A stretch of DNA of 64,000 bases, from contig NZ_CP107985.1 in NCBI RefSeq assembly GCF_036108815.1, positions 2,170,001-2,234,000 on the forward strand. Reading direction: 5' to 3'. Origin of the DNA: Streptomyces sp. NBC_00353 (GTDB lineage: Bacteria; Actinomycetota; Actinomycetes; Streptomycetales; Streptomycetaceae). The notes under the pieces are model-generated. The model saw nothing but the letters and a program-made list of their open reading frames with translations. It was not told where the DNA came from and made no database searches. Each line of letters begins with the position of its first letter. The first letter of the stretch is position 1. The translations under genes and the position numbers were made by a program. Shown here piece by piece: positions 40,273-48,889 of this stretch.

Positions 40273-42279
40273 ATGACCGCGCCCTTCCTGCACCTTCCCC
40301 CGACCGACCGGCTGCTGTCCTCGCGGACCGGCTGGACGCGCGCGCACTGGGAAGTCACGGCCGACCGCGTGCTCGATGCGATCGTCCCGTACGCGACCCC
40401 GGGCTTCGCCCAGTACCGGCTCCCCGGTCGGGCCAGTTGGTCGGGGGTGGTCTCGGACGGACTCGAGGGGTACGCACGCTCCTTCCTGATGGCGGCCTTC
40501 CGCATCGCCGGAGCGCAGGGGAACGTCGATCCGAAGCTGATCGAGCGCTACACGCAGGGTCTGACAACCGGCACCGACCCGGGGTCGGCCGAGGCCTGGC
40601 CCGAACTCACCGACTGCTCGCAGCAGATGGTCGAAGCGGCCTCGATCGCCGTGGGGCTGCACGAGACCCGCCCCTGGATCTGGGACAAGCTGGACACGCG
40701 CGTCCAGGAGCGGGTTGTCGACTGGCTCTCCGGATTTGTCGGCGGCCGCACCTGGGACAACAACTGGCGGCTCTTCCAGGTGGTGTCCGAGCAGTTCCTC
40801 GCCTCGGTGGGCGCCCCGTACAACCGCTCCGACATCGAGAGCAACCTGGACAGGATCGAGGACTGGTACGTCGGGGACGGCTGGTACACCGACGGGGACG
40901 GCCGGAACTTCGACTACTACATCGGCTGGGCGATGCATCTGTATCCGCTGCTCTGGTCGCGCATGGTGGGCCCGGACGACGACGGGGGCAGGACCGAGGT
41001 CTACCGGCAGCGGCTTTCCCGGTTCCTCGAGGACTACCCGCAGTTCTTCGGCTCCGACGGTGCGCCGGTGCACCAGGGGCGTTCGCTGACCTACCGGTTC
41101 GCGGCACTCGCACCGGTCTGGATGGGGGCGCTGGCCGACTGCACGCCGCTCGCGCCGGGGCTGACGCGCCGGCTCGCCTCGGGCACCCTGCGGCACTTCG
41201 TGGAGCGCGGCGTCCCTGACGAGCGGGGGCTCCTGACCCTCGGCTGGTACGACACGTTCCTGCCCAGCACCCAGCCGTACTCCGGTCCCGCGTCCCCGTA
41301 CTGGGCGAGCAAGGGCTTCCTCGGGCTGCTGCTCCCGGCGGACCACCCGGTGTGGACGGAGCGCGAACTCCCGCTCCCCATCGAGGAGTCCGACCAGTAC
41401 ACCGCGCTGCCGGCACCGGGGTGGCTGCTGCACGGCACCCGGCACGACGGCATCGTCCGGCTGATCAACCACGGCAGCGACCACAACCCGCCGGCCGCGA
41501 CCGACGACGCACCGCAGGCGGGCGAGGAGGATCCGCACTACGCGAGGCTCTGCTACTCGACGGCGACGGCCCCCGAGTCCGCTCCGCACGCCGTGGCGCG
41601 TTCCGTCGACGGCCATCTGGCGCTGCTCGCACCGGACGGCACCCCGTCACGACGGCGCAGGATCCATCCGTTGCGCTGCGAGGACCGGATCGCCTCGTCC
41701 TGGTACGCGGCCGAGCTGCCCGGTGACGAGCGTACGTACCGGATCGAGACGACGAGTGTGCTGCACGGCCCGTGGGAGATCCGGGTGCACCGGGTCGAGG
41801 CGCCGGAGGGTGCGATCGTGCGGGAGGGCGGTCATGCCGTGGCGCACGAGGAACGGCCGCGCGGCTCGTCGGGCCCCGGCTGGGCGATGGCGCGCACGGC
41901 CGACGGTCTGACCAGTGCCGTTGTCGCACTGTACGGCTGGGACACCGAGGAGGACTCGGAAACCGAGGGCGGCGCGGCGGGCGAGGACTGCTCGGAGGCC
42001 GTGCGGACCGCGCAGGCCGAGAGGGCCGCGGACGGCCCGGAGACCACGTACGGGTCCGGTGTCGCGCGGGACGTGCAGTCCAACGCTTACGGGCCGCACT
42101 CCGCGATCCCGTATCTGCGTGCCGATCGCCGTCCGGGCGGGCGGAGCGTCCATGTCTCGCTGATCGCGCTGTCCCGCGACACCGTGCATCCGCAGGCGTT
42201 GCGCACGTCGGTGGTGGTGCGGGCGGGTGCGGAGTCGGTGGTGCTGACCTTCCTGGACGGCACCACGGTCGAGGTGTGA
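40273..42279 (+). CDS. DUF2264 domain protein (heparinase-like toroid)
   Basis: A 668-residue protein without a clear signal peptide. The N-terminal 400 residues form an alpha/alpha toroid of the DUF2264 family: WSGVVSDGLEGYARSFLMAA, EDWYVGDGWYTDGDGRNFDY and HQGRSLTYRFAALAPVWMGA are typical. The C-terminal part is a beta-sandwich. DUF2264 proteins occur in polysaccharide utilisation loci and resemble unsaturated glucuronyl hydrolases and heparinase-type lyases; activity is not assigned here. The cytoplasmic location fits processing of imported oligosaccharides. The start is ATG 40273 after AGGAG (40258-40262). It is the last gene of this arm of the locus. Confidence 0.85.
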   Translation: MTAPFLHLPPTDRLLSSRTGWTRAHWEVTADRVLDAIVPYATPGFAQYRLPGRASWSGVVSDGLEGYARSFLMAAFRIAGAQGNVDPKLIERYTQGLTTGTDPGSAEAWPELTDCSQQMVEAASIAVGLHETRPWIWDKLDTRVQERVVDWLSGFVGGRTWDNNWRLFQVVSEQFLASVGAPYNRSDIESNLDRIEDWYVGDGWYTDGDGRNFDYYIGWAMHLYPLLWSRMVGPDDDGGRTEVYRQRLSRFLEDYPQFFGSDGAPVHQGRSLTYRFAALAPVWMGALADCTPLAPGLTRRLASGTLRHFVERGVPDERGLLTLGWYDTFLPSTQPYSGPASPYWASKGFLGLLLPADHPVWTERELPLPIEESDQYTALPAPGWLLHGTRHDGIVRLINHGSDHNPPAATDDAPQAGEEDPHYARLCYSTATAPESAPHAVARSVDGHLALLAPDGTPSRRRRIHPLRCEDRIASSWYAAELPGDERTYRIETTSVLHGPWEIRVHRVEAPEGAIVREGGHAVAHEERPRGSSGPGWAMARTADGLTSAVVALYGWDTEEDSETEGGAAGEDCSEAVRTAQAERAADGPETTYGSGVARDVQSNAYGPHSAIPYLRADRRPGGRSVHVSLIALSRDTVHPQALRTSVVVRAGAESVVLTFLDGTTVEV

Positions 42280-42297
42280 GCGCCGGCGGCGGGGCGG

Positions 42298-42630
42298 TCA
42301 GGGCTCGATGCCCTGGTTGTCCTCCCGTCGGTCGATGTGCCCGATGAGTTCCTGCGCCAGGGACTTGATCGTGTCGAGGCCGGCCCTCTCCAAGGGGCGG
42401 GGCACGGTGTCGACGGCGCAGACGGCGCCCGGTGCGACGCCCGTACGGTCGATGAGCGGCGCCCCCAGACAGGAGCGGATGCCTGTCTCGTCGACGACCG
42501 GGTTGTCGGCGAATCTCGGGTGGTCGCAGACGTCCTCCAGGACCAGCGCCTTGCGACGTGCGACGACGTGCGGGCAGTAGCCGTGGTCGACGGGGGTCAG
42601 CAGCGGCCGCCCGGTCGCCTGCCGGCTCAC
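42298..42630 (-). CDS. Short GAF-domain protein attached to the conservon
   Basis: A 110-residue protein that corresponds to only the C-terminal part of a GAF domain: TPVDHGYCPHVVARRKALVL, DNPVVDETGIRSCLGAPLID, then GAVCAVDTVPR and a final helix. Full-length single-GAF proteins of this type have about 60-80 more N-terminal residues, which would lie inside the preceding GTPase gene here. GTG 42630 overlaps the stop of that gene (GTGA), so translation is probably coupled. It may have been shortened by the fusion to the conservon, or act as a reduced sensor partner. It is the last gene of the operon. Confidence 0.7.
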   Translation of the reverse strand: MSRQATGRPLLTPVDHGYCPHVVARRKALVLEDVCDHPRFADNPVVDETGIRSCLGAPLIDRTGVAPGAVCAVDTVPRPLERAGLDTIKSLAQELIGHIDRREDNQGIEP

Positions 42631-43277
42631 GGATGGGCTCCGAAGCCGGAGAGCGGGGCCGGTGCCGAGGTGGCGTTGATCAGGTGCTGCACCAGCGTGA
42701 CCAGCGCTCCGGTGCCCGAGCTGGCGATCCGGGCGTCGCAGAGGACGACGGGCACGTCGGGTCCGAGGTCGAGCGCGGCACGTACCTCCTCGGGGCCGTA
42801 GCGGTAGGAGCCGTCGAACTCGTTGACGGCGACGATGAATCCGATGCCGCGCCGTTCGAAGAAGTCGACGGCCGGGAAGCACTCCTCGAGTCTGCGGGTG
42901 TCCGCCAGCACGACCGCGCCGAGCGCGCCCTGGGAGAGCTCGTCCCACATGAACCAGAAGCGCTCCTGGCCCGGGGTACCGAACAGATAGAGCACATGCT
43001 GCTCGTCGAGGGTGATGCGGCCGAAGTCCATGGCGACCGTGGTCGCGGTCTTGGACTCGATCCCCTCGAGGCTGTCGGTCGCCACGCTGACCTGGGTCAG
43101 CAGCTCTTCCGTGCTCAGCGGTGCGATCTCGCTGACCGCGCCCACGAACGTCGTCTTGCCGACGCCGAAGCCACCCGCGACCAGGACCTTGAGTGCGACG
43201 GGGAAGTACTCGGTGCCCCCGGTGCCGTCACCCCCGGCCGAGCCGCGGAAGCCGTCAGAGCTGTCGTCGTAAGCCAT
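42627..43277 (-). CDS. cvnD: Conservon GTP-binding protein (CvnD)
   Basis: A 216-residue Ras-like small GTPase of the conservon type. The P loop is GGFGVGKTTF (K41), switch II is FGTPGQERFWFMW and the base-binding motif is VNEFDG. In Streptomyces conservons CvnD works with CvnA-C in a membrane-associated, G-protein-like signalling complex. The start at 43277 overlaps the end of cvnC by 23 bp. The N-terminal 25 residues are rich in G, S and D and probably disordered. Confidence 0.95.
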   Translation of the reverse strand: MAYDDSSDGFRGSAGGDGTGGTEYFPVALKVLVAGGFGVGKTTFVGAVSEIAPLSTEELLTQVSVATDSLEGIESKTATTVAMDFGRITLDEQHVLYLFGTPGQERFWFMWDELSQGALGAVVLADTRRLEECFPAVDFFERRGIGFIVAVNEFDGSYRYGPEEVRAALDLGPDVPVVLCDARIASSGTGALVTLVQHLINATSAPAPLSGFGAHP

Positions 43278-43632
43278 CGAGCACTGCCTCCAGCAGGGAT
43301 CGGTCGGTGGGCATGTCGTGAAAAGCCGGCGGATGCGCGGTGACTGCGCCGCAGTCCACCAGGTCGGAGACGAGCACCTTGGTGACCACCGCGGGCAGCC
43401 GCAGATGCGCGGCGATCTCGGCCACCGAGGTGGGGCCGCCGCACAGCCCCAGCGCCACGGAGTGCTCGGGGCCGAGATGAGTCTGCGGATCGCTGCCCGT
43501 GGCCATGACCAGGGAGAGCAGGTCGAGCACGGTCGTCGGACGGGTACGGCCGTCGCTCACGGTGTACGGACGGATGAGCCGGCCGGCCGCATCGTCGAGC
43601 AACGGCCCGTCCTGCGGGGCCGACACCCTCAC
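43255..43632 (-). CDS. cvnC: Conservon DUF742 protein (CvnC)
   Basis: A 125-residue DUF742 protein with a winged-helix-like fold: RLIRPYTVSDGRTRPT, then VALGLCGGPTSVAEIAAHLR, LPAVVTKVLVSDLVDCGAV, and the terminal LLEAVLDGLRRQL. The start is GTG 43632, overlapping the cvnB stop (GTGA). The partner genes on both sides and the typical order cvnABCD make the assignment secure. Its biochemical role in the complex is unknown. Confidence 0.93.
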   Translation of the reverse strand: MRVSAPQDGPLLDDAAGRLIRPYTVSDGRTRPTTVLDLLSLVMATGSDPQTHLGPEHSVALGLCGGPTSVAEIAAHLRLPAVVTKVLVSDLVDCGAVTAHPPAFHDMPTDRSLLEAVLDGLRRQL

Positions 43633-44063
43633 AGCCCCGTGACGCTCGGTGCCCCGGCCGCTTGTCTGGCCGGGGTCATCAGATACGGCCGGACACTCTT
43701 GACCAGCATGGTCATCTCGTATCCGAGCACGGCGGCATCCGCTTCGCGTCCGGCGAGGACGGCGAGACAGGTGCCGGAACCGGCGGTGGAGACGAACAGC
43801 AGCGTCGAGTCGAGCTCCACCACCACCTGACGGACCTCTCCGTTGTCGCCGAAGCGCGCCCCGGCGCTGCGGCCGAGGGAGTACAGGCCGGCGGCCAGCG
43901 CCGCCATGTGGTCGGCGCTGTCGGCGTCCATGCCGTGGAGGGATTTCACCAGCCCGTCGGCGGAGAGCAGGACCGCGCTGCGCGTGTACGGCACACGCTG
44001 TACCAACCCGCTCAGCAGCCAGTCGAGGTCCGAGACCTGACCGGACGGCATATCGGTCGCCAT
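43629..44063 (-). CDS. cvnB: Conservon roadblock/LC7 protein (CvnB)
   Basis: A 144-residue roadblock/LC7-domain protein (DLDWLLSGLVQRVPYTRSAV, DADSADHMAALAAGLYSLGR). Roadblock proteins regulate small GTPases, and CvnB is expected to bind CvnD and CvnA. It starts 7 bp after the cvnA stop. The length is normal, and the tail after PYLMTPARQ is variable. Confidence 0.95.
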   Translation of the reverse strand: MATDMPSGQVSDLDWLLSGLVQRVPYTRSAVLLSADGLVKSLHGMDADSADHMAALAAGLYSLGRSAGARFGDNGEVRQVVVELDSTLLFVSTAGSGTCLAVLAGREADAAVLGYEMTMLVKSVRPYLMTPARQAAGAPSVTGL

Positions 44064-44070
44064 GGTGCAT

Positions 44071-45960
44071 CTACTCCTTGAGGGTGTTCGTTTCGAGCGG
44101 GTCCGGGACAGGGTGCGACGGTTCGGCGGGCGCGGTGAGTCCGCGGACCGGCAGCGGTTCGAGTGGGGCCGGCGGTTGCCAGGCCTGCGGTGCGGGCCCG
44201 TCGGGGGTGGCGTCCGGGGCCTGCGCGGTGTCGTCGTCCGAGGCGCTGCGGGCCTCGGCGAGCTCGATGCCCCGGCGGAAGGACGCCATCAGGCCGGGAT
44301 CGTGCAGGACGGGTTGTTCGTCCTCGGTGCGCGGCGCGGGGGCCTCCCTGAGCTGCGGGACCAGGTGTTCCTGGTTGGCGCGCCTGGGGAGTTGGGGCCG
44401 GCCCATGGTGCCGCGTACGACTCCGGGGTCGGGCTGGAGCGCCGGCATCGCGTCGTCCGGGCGCTGGACGCCGGGCCGGGTGTCGGCGGGGGTGGGCCGG
44501 TCGACGCGCTCGGCCCGCAGCGGCAGTGGTGGGGCTTCGCCCTGCCTTCGCAACTGCTGCGGTGGCTGATGCAGCCGCAGCGGCTGACTGGGCACCTGCG
44601 GCTGCCGGTTCGGGGCCGGGGCGGGGCTCAGGTTCCGCTGGTGCGCGGTGTCGTCCTGGGCCGGTGGCCGGTGTACGGGGCCGGGCGGCGGGACCGGGCC
44701 GGCGTCGGCCGTCGTGGGCACGTCCCCTTCGACCCCGAGCAGGGACTGCGGCAGCACCAGTACGGCCTGTGTGCCGCCGTAGATGTTGCTCTGCAGCCGG
44801 ACCGCGATGCCGTGTCTGCGGGCCAGTGATGCGACGACGAACAGTCCGATCCGGCCGTCCTGCAGCAGATGGGCGACGTTGACCCGGTCGGGGGCGGCGA
44901 GCAGCGTGTTCATCCGCTTCTGTTCGTTGCCCGGCATGCCGAGCCCGCGGTCCTCGACCTCCAGGGCGAGCCCGGCGGTGACGTGCTGGGCGCGCAACAG
45001 CACCTGGGTGTGCGGGGCGGAGAACACGGTGGCGTTCTCAACGAGTTCGGCCAGCAGATGGATCACATCGGCCACGGCGTGCCCGCGCAGCGTGCCGTCG
45101 ATCGGCGGCACCAGCTTGACCCGCGGATAGTGCTCGACCTCGGCGATCGCCGAGCGCAGCACCTCGGTCATGGTGACCGGGTTGCTCCACTGCCGCCGGG
45201 AGACGGCGCCGCCGAGGACGGCGAGGTTCTCCGCATGCCGGCGGATGCGGGTGGCGAGATGGTCGACGTGGAACAGGCCCTTGAGCAGATCGGGGTCCTC
45301 GACCTCGTTCTCCAACTCGTCCAGCAGCTGAATCTCACGGTGTACGAGCGACTGGAGCCGGCGGGCGAGATTGACGAAGACCTCCACCCGCTGTTCCTCG
45401 CCCGATTCGTGGGTGAACCGGGCCGCCTGCACCACTGCGGCCACAGCCCCTTCGTGCGAGCGGCCCATTTCCTGCGCGAGCAGGTCGAAGGCGTCACTGC
45501 CCGGTGGGACGGGCTGCGGGGACCGCCGCGCGGGCATCGGTTCGCCGTTGCGCAACTGCTCCACCACCCGCTGCAGTTCGGCCTGCCCCTGTGCACTGGC
45601 ACGGCGCAGGGCCAGACACCGGCCGAGGACGGTGGTGGCGACCCGGTTGGCGCCGAGGAAAGCGGCGACCACAGCGGCGACGGCCAGCGCCGCGGATCCG
45701 CCCAGCGCGGTCCAGAGCTGGGTGGTCATCGGTGCACTCGTGGAGCGGACGGTGATGATGACTGCCGCGGCGCCGCTCAGTGCCACGGCGATGGCCGGCA
45801 GCACGGCCGTGCGGAAGATCTGAGGCCGTATGCGGGCATCGGGGGACAGCTGTGCGGCGCGCGGCCTGGCGGTGGCCGAGTGGGCACGGGCCCCCGGCCG
45901 GCCGTGCCGTCCGCCTTCTCGGCGTTCCGGTCGCGCTTCGGGTGCGCGAAGTTGAGACAT
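44071..45960 (-). CDS. cvnA: Conservon sensor histidine kinase-like protein (CvnA)
   Basis: A 629-residue membrane-anchored protein. Two membrane helices lie near 52-72 and 85-105 (AVLPAIAVALSGAAAVIITV; ALGGSAALAVAAVVAAFLGA), a shorter sensor part than in nitrate-sensor CvnA forms. The ATPase domain spans about 290-440 with an N box (HLLAELVENATVFSAPHTQV), EVEDRGLGM and a G box (GRIGLFVVASLARRHGI). The C-terminal 200 residues are Pro/Gln/Arg-rich and disordered. ATG 45960 with GAGGA upstream is preferred over 45984. It is the first gene of the conservon operon cvnABCD-GAF. Confidence 0.92.
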   Translation of the reverse strand: MSQLRAPEARPERREGGRHGRPGARAHSATARPRAAQLSPDARIRPQIFRTAVLPAIAVALSGAAAVIITVRSTSAPMTTQLWTALGGSAALAVAAVVAAFLGANRVATTVLGRCLALRRASAQGQAELQRVVEQLRNGEPMPARRSPQPVPPGSDAFDLLAQEMGRSHEGAVAAVVQAARFTHESGEEQRVEVFVNLARRLQSLVHREIQLLDELENEVEDPDLLKGLFHVDHLATRIRRHAENLAVLGGAVSRRQWSNPVTMTEVLRSAIAEVEHYPRVKLVPPIDGTLRGHAVADVIHLLAELVENATVFSAPHTQVLLRAQHVTAGLALEVEDRGLGMPGNEQKRMNTLLAAPDRVNVAHLLQDGRIGLFVVASLARRHGIAVRLQSNIYGGTQAVLVLPQSLLGVEGDVPTTADAGPVPPPGPVHRPPAQDDTAHQRNLSPAPAPNRQPQVPSQPLRLHQPPQQLRRQGEAPPLPLRAERVDRPTPADTRPGVQRPDDAMPALQPDPGVVRGTMGRPQLPRRANQEHLVPQLREAPAPRTEDEQPVLHDPGLMASFRRGIELAEARSASDDDTAQAPDATPDGPAPQAWQPPAPLEPLPVRGLTAPAEPSHPVPDPLETNTLKE

Positions 45961-46427
45961 CAGCGTCCTCGGTACGTGGGGCACCAGGAATCGGCGTTCA
46001 TGTGGTGGCCCTTACGTTGGTCGGTCAGGCTCGGGTCATCGGTCGGGCAGGCCCGAAAGATATGAGCCCACCGTTGATCACCGGCCACACACGGTAGTCG
46101 TCGATCGAGCATCCGTGGCGGGCAGTTGTAGAACTTGCCCGCCATCCGTCCCGCTCTGGTATGAGCTCTCGCACGGACAACCGAATGCGTCCACGAGCAC
46201 GGAGGGTGCGCCGCGAAGGTCCCGCACTTCGATCACCGTGAGCCGATGCTCACCGAGGACGAGGTCTACGTGTATCGGCAGGCCGATCTGACCTGCGCGG
46301 AGCGAGGCGAAGCGCGCATGCCGCGGCCGACAGGCGCGGAGGGGTTGCCACGGGTCGGCAAGAGGCGGAGCGTTGAGACACGGGGGGAACAGCAGAACTC
46401 GGGGGTCTCCGCAGGACGAGGTTCATC
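45961..46427. other. Long intergenic region with a hairpin between the conservon and a small secreted gene
   Basis: This 467-base gap separates divergent genes. At 46117-46143 GGCGGGC plus AGTT pairs with AACT plus GCCCGCC with one bulged T, an 11-bp stem. A plus-strand frame from ATG 46246 (MLTEDEVYVYRQADL...) stays open for 61 codons and reads partly protein-like, but it has no ribosome site or family. I see no other gene; promoters for both neighbours should lie here. Confidence 0.45.
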
Positions 46428-46688
46428 ATGAACAGAACTGTGCGTAGACGAATCCCAGCGTTCGTGTGTGCATCCGCCTTGGCCTCAGCGCTTGCGTTCT
46501 CCATAGCTGCGCCAACAGCCCAGGCGGCCCCACAGGTTCCGGCACAGACCACCGCGTCACAGGCCGCACCCACCAACTGGTGCGACTGGCACCCGTACGA
46601 GTGTGGATGGGGGCCCGCCACCTATCCCGTGTACCCCGTCTACCCTGTCTATCCCGTGTACCCCGTCTATCCCCTCTACGTCTACTAG
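46428..46688 (+). CDS. Small secreted protein with C-terminal YPV repeats
   Basis: An 86-residue preprotein. Residues 1-33 are a Sec signal (RRRIPAFVCASALASALAF..., cleavage after AQA). The mature part is about 53 residues: a Gln/Ala/Thr linker, a segment with two cysteines (WCDWHPYECGWG) and then five YPV units followed by YPL and YVY at the C-terminus. The repeat is encoded by varied codons (TAT/TAC, CCC/CCT, GTG/GTC), so it is maintained at protein level rather than by recent slippage. ATG 46428 follows GACGAGGTTCATC. The function is unknown; tyrosine-rich repeats suggest surface adhesion, cross-linking or metal binding, which is speculation. Confidence 0.75.
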   Translation: MNRTVRRRIPAFVCASALASALAFSIAAPTAQAAPQVPAQTTASQAAPTNWCDWHPYECGWGPATYPVYPVYPVYPVYPVYPLYVY

Positions 46689-46887
46689 TCACGACTCAGG
46701 CGATCTGTGGTTCGAGTAGGCACAGAACGATGGTGCGGCTGACGGGGCGGGTTCCCGGGGCGACTCAGCTGCGGGTCCGGTAGCGCAGGCTGGGGTTCGG
46801 TCTTGACACTCAACGTCGGCGCGGCAAGGGCGAGCACGCCATGCGCCGGCGCCGCTGCGTGCGACCGGTCTCACGGTCCGATGCACG

Positions 46888-46927
46888 GAGGCCCCACTCC
46901 GCCGCCTGGCCGGAAGAGTGGGGCCTC
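46888..46927. terminator. Terminator hairpin between the YPV gene and the MBL-fold gene
   Basis: GAGGCCCCACTC (46888-46899) pairs with GAGTGGGGCCTC (46916-46927), a 12-bp perfect stem with a 16-nt loop. It lies in the 325-base gap between convergent genes, which otherwise holds nothing I can identify. Confidence 0.65.
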
Positions 46928-47013
46928 GGTGTGACGACTCGGCGATCCGCGTCTCGACGTGGACGCCGGATGGCGTCCTGCGTCAATGCGGTCAGGCCTT
47001 CATCCCTGCCCCG

Positions 47014-48213
47014 TCACCGCTCACCCGCAAGATCAAGATCGCGGTTGTCCTGTCCCTGAGCAACGTCCGTTGCTTTGTTCCGGCGCCAGGGGTGTGCGAT
47101 CGGGGCAGCCACGGCCCGCCACCAGGGATCGAGGGGAAGCGTTCCCGCGGGCTCGAACGGCTCGCCCGGTTGGGGGAACGCAGCCGGCTGCTCGGCTTCC
47201 TCAGCGGCGTCCTTGGTCCACTCGCCGGGCTCCGCCCAGGGGTGAACGGCGAGATTGAAGGTGCCCCAGTGGATCGGCAGCATGACACCGTGCGGCTTGC
47301 CCCCTTGCAGGTCGAGCTGCGCCTGGATGCCCTCGTCGGGTGTCATATGGATGTCGGGCCAGTACTCCGAATACGCACCGATCTGGATCATCGTCGCGTC
47401 GAACGGGCCGTGCTCGGCGCCGATGTCCTTGAAACCGGGGAAGTAGCCGGTGTCCCCGGAGTGGTAGATCCGGTGCTCGGGGCCCGCGACGACCCAGGAC
47501 GCCCAGAGCGTGTGCTGCTGGTTGCGCAGGCCGCGCCCGCAGAAGTGCCGGGCCGGGGTCGCGGTGAGGCTGATCCCGGCGATGTTCGTGGTCTCGTTCC
47601 AGTCGAGCTCGCGCACCCGGTCGGCGGACACGCCCCAGCGCTCCAGGTGGGCGCCGACACCGAGCGGCACCGCGAAGACCGTGTCCGTGCCCGCCAGGGC
47701 TCGGATCGTCGGCAGGTCGAGGTGGTCGTAGTGGTCGTGCGAGATCACGACCACGTCGAGCGGGCCGAGCGTCGCGAGCGGCAACGGCACCGGGTGCAGC
47801 CGCTTGGGCCCGGCGAACGCGAAGGGCGAACAGCGCTCGCCCCACACCGGGTCGAAGAGCACCCGGCGGCCGTCGATCTCGGCGAGCACGCTCGAGTGGC
47901 CCATCCAGGTGAGCCGCAGCCCTGAGGCGGGCGGCCGGGCGAGGTCGGCGAGGGTGGTCGCATGGACGGGCACCGCGCCGTTCGGCGACCTGCGTACCCG
48001 GTCCTCCTTGCGGAAGTAGACCTTCGCGAACTCCAGCGTCGAGCCGGACGGCCTGGTCCGCGCCCCCACCGGGTTCTGGAAGACCCCGTCGGCGAAATTG
48101 GGTGAGTTCCGGATGCGCTCCATGCGGGCGCCCCCCGGGTCGGCGCCGAATGCGGCGGGTCGCAGCGAACGCAGCCGGGTACGGAGCGGATGCAAGGAGT
48201 CAGCGCCGGTCAC
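47014..48213 (-). CDS. Metallo-beta-lactamase-fold hydrolase (NAPE-PLD/UlaG-like)
   Basis: A 399-residue hydrolase. The metal site is VISHDHYDHLD (HxHxDH), followed by a histidine in PARHFCGRG, the aspartate in HSGDTGY and a late histidine in LPIHWGTFN, matching the NAPE-PLD/UlaG branch. TWMGHSSVLAEIDGRRVLFD is the usual first strand pair. It probably cleaves a phosphodiester or lactone; the N-terminal 60 residues (GGARMERIRNSPNFADGVFQN) are typical of bacterial NAPE-PLD-like proteins. The start is GTG 48213 with AGGAG about 6 nt upstream. No obvious operon partner exists. Confidence 0.9.
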   Translation of the reverse strand: MTGADSLHPLRTRLRSLRPAAFGADPGGARMERIRNSPNFADGVFQNPVGARTRPSGSTLEFAKVYFRKEDRVRRSPNGAVPVHATTLADLARPPASGLRLTWMGHSSVLAEIDGRRVLFDPVWGERCSPFAFAGPKRLHPVPLPLATLGPLDVVVISHDHYDHLDLPTIRALAGTDTVFAVPLGVGAHLERWGVSADRVRELDWNETTNIAGISLTATPARHFCGRGLRNQQHTLWASWVVAGPEHRIYHSGDTGYFPGFKDIGAEHGPFDATMIQIGAYSEYWPDIHMTPDEGIQAQLDLQGGKPHGVMLPIHWGTFNLAVHPWAEPGEWTKDAAEEAEQPAAFPQPGEPFEPAGTLPLDPWWRAVAAPIAHPWRRNKATDVAQGQDNRDLDLAGER

Positions 48214-48312
48214 AACATCTCCTGAGGGAGTCGGTGTCGTTTCATTATGAGCAGGGGGTACGACGGCGCGAGTACGGGGCAGCCAACGGAATGACGGCCG
48301 GACCCCGCCGCC

Positions 48313-48753
48313 TCAGCCACGCGGCTGCCCGTACACGTGTTCGACATACAGCCGCAGTACGATCCGCCGGTCGCGGACCATCGCGCTGCGGTAATCGTCC
48401 CAGTCGGGGTGCTCGCCCTGCACGTCCCGGTAGAGCGTGATCAGCTCCTCGACGGTCGCGTCGGACGGATCGGCGGCGACCGGCGAGAGCTCGGCCGTGC
48501 CGTCCGCGACCGTCCAGGCCCAGCGGTCCTCGCTGGTGACGTGGTAGCTCGCCCGCGGATCGCGCCGCAGGTTCCGCGTCTTCGCCCGGTCGTCGGTGAT
48601 CGAGACACGGATGATGCGCTCCGCGGGATAGTAGAAGTGATTGACATTGGACAGCTGGGGCCGGCCGTCCCGCTTCAGTGTCACGAGCACCCCGCCACTC
48701 TCCTCGGCGACCAGCCGAAGGAGCGCGTCCTGCTGTGCATCGATTCCCGTCAT
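48313..48753 (-). CDS. PPOX-class F420/FMN-dependent oxidoreductase (Rv1155-like)
   Basis: A 146-residue split-barrel flavin/deazaflavin protein: GGVLVTLKRDGRPQLSNVNHFY, RVSITDDRAKTRNLRRDPRA and SYHVTSEDRWAWTVADGTAE are the cofactor-binding strands of the pyridoxamine 5'-phosphate oxidase-like fold. Relatives bind F420 and reduce quinones, biliverdin or nitro compounds. ATG 48753 (MTGIDAQQD) gives the normal length; an upstream start at 48792 adds 13 unlikely residues. It is divergent from the carboxymuconolactone decarboxylase-like gene. Confidence 0.87.
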   Translation of the reverse strand: MTGIDAQQDALLRLVAEESGGVLVTLKRDGRPQLSNVNHFYYPAERIIRVSITDDRAKTRNLRRDPRASYHVTSEDRWAWTVADGTAELSPVAADPSDATVEELITLYRDVQGEHPDWDDYRSAMVRDRRIVLRLYVEHVYGQPRG

Positions 48754-48889
48754 GCCGAATCCAACGTGCGTAACCATCGCAGGATTCCGCATTCGGCCAC
48801 TCGCTCATGTCACATCCGGCGGCCGTCGCCCGTCGCATCCGTGACAGCAGCCCGCCGACACCGGTGGACACCCCACAAGGAGGCCGGCC

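Noticed and set aside
46246..46431. A 61-codon frame (MLTEDEVYVYRQADL...) before the YPV gene
   Set aside because: It is partly protein-like but has no ribosome site and no family, and it overlaps the next start; recorded only in the intergenic note.
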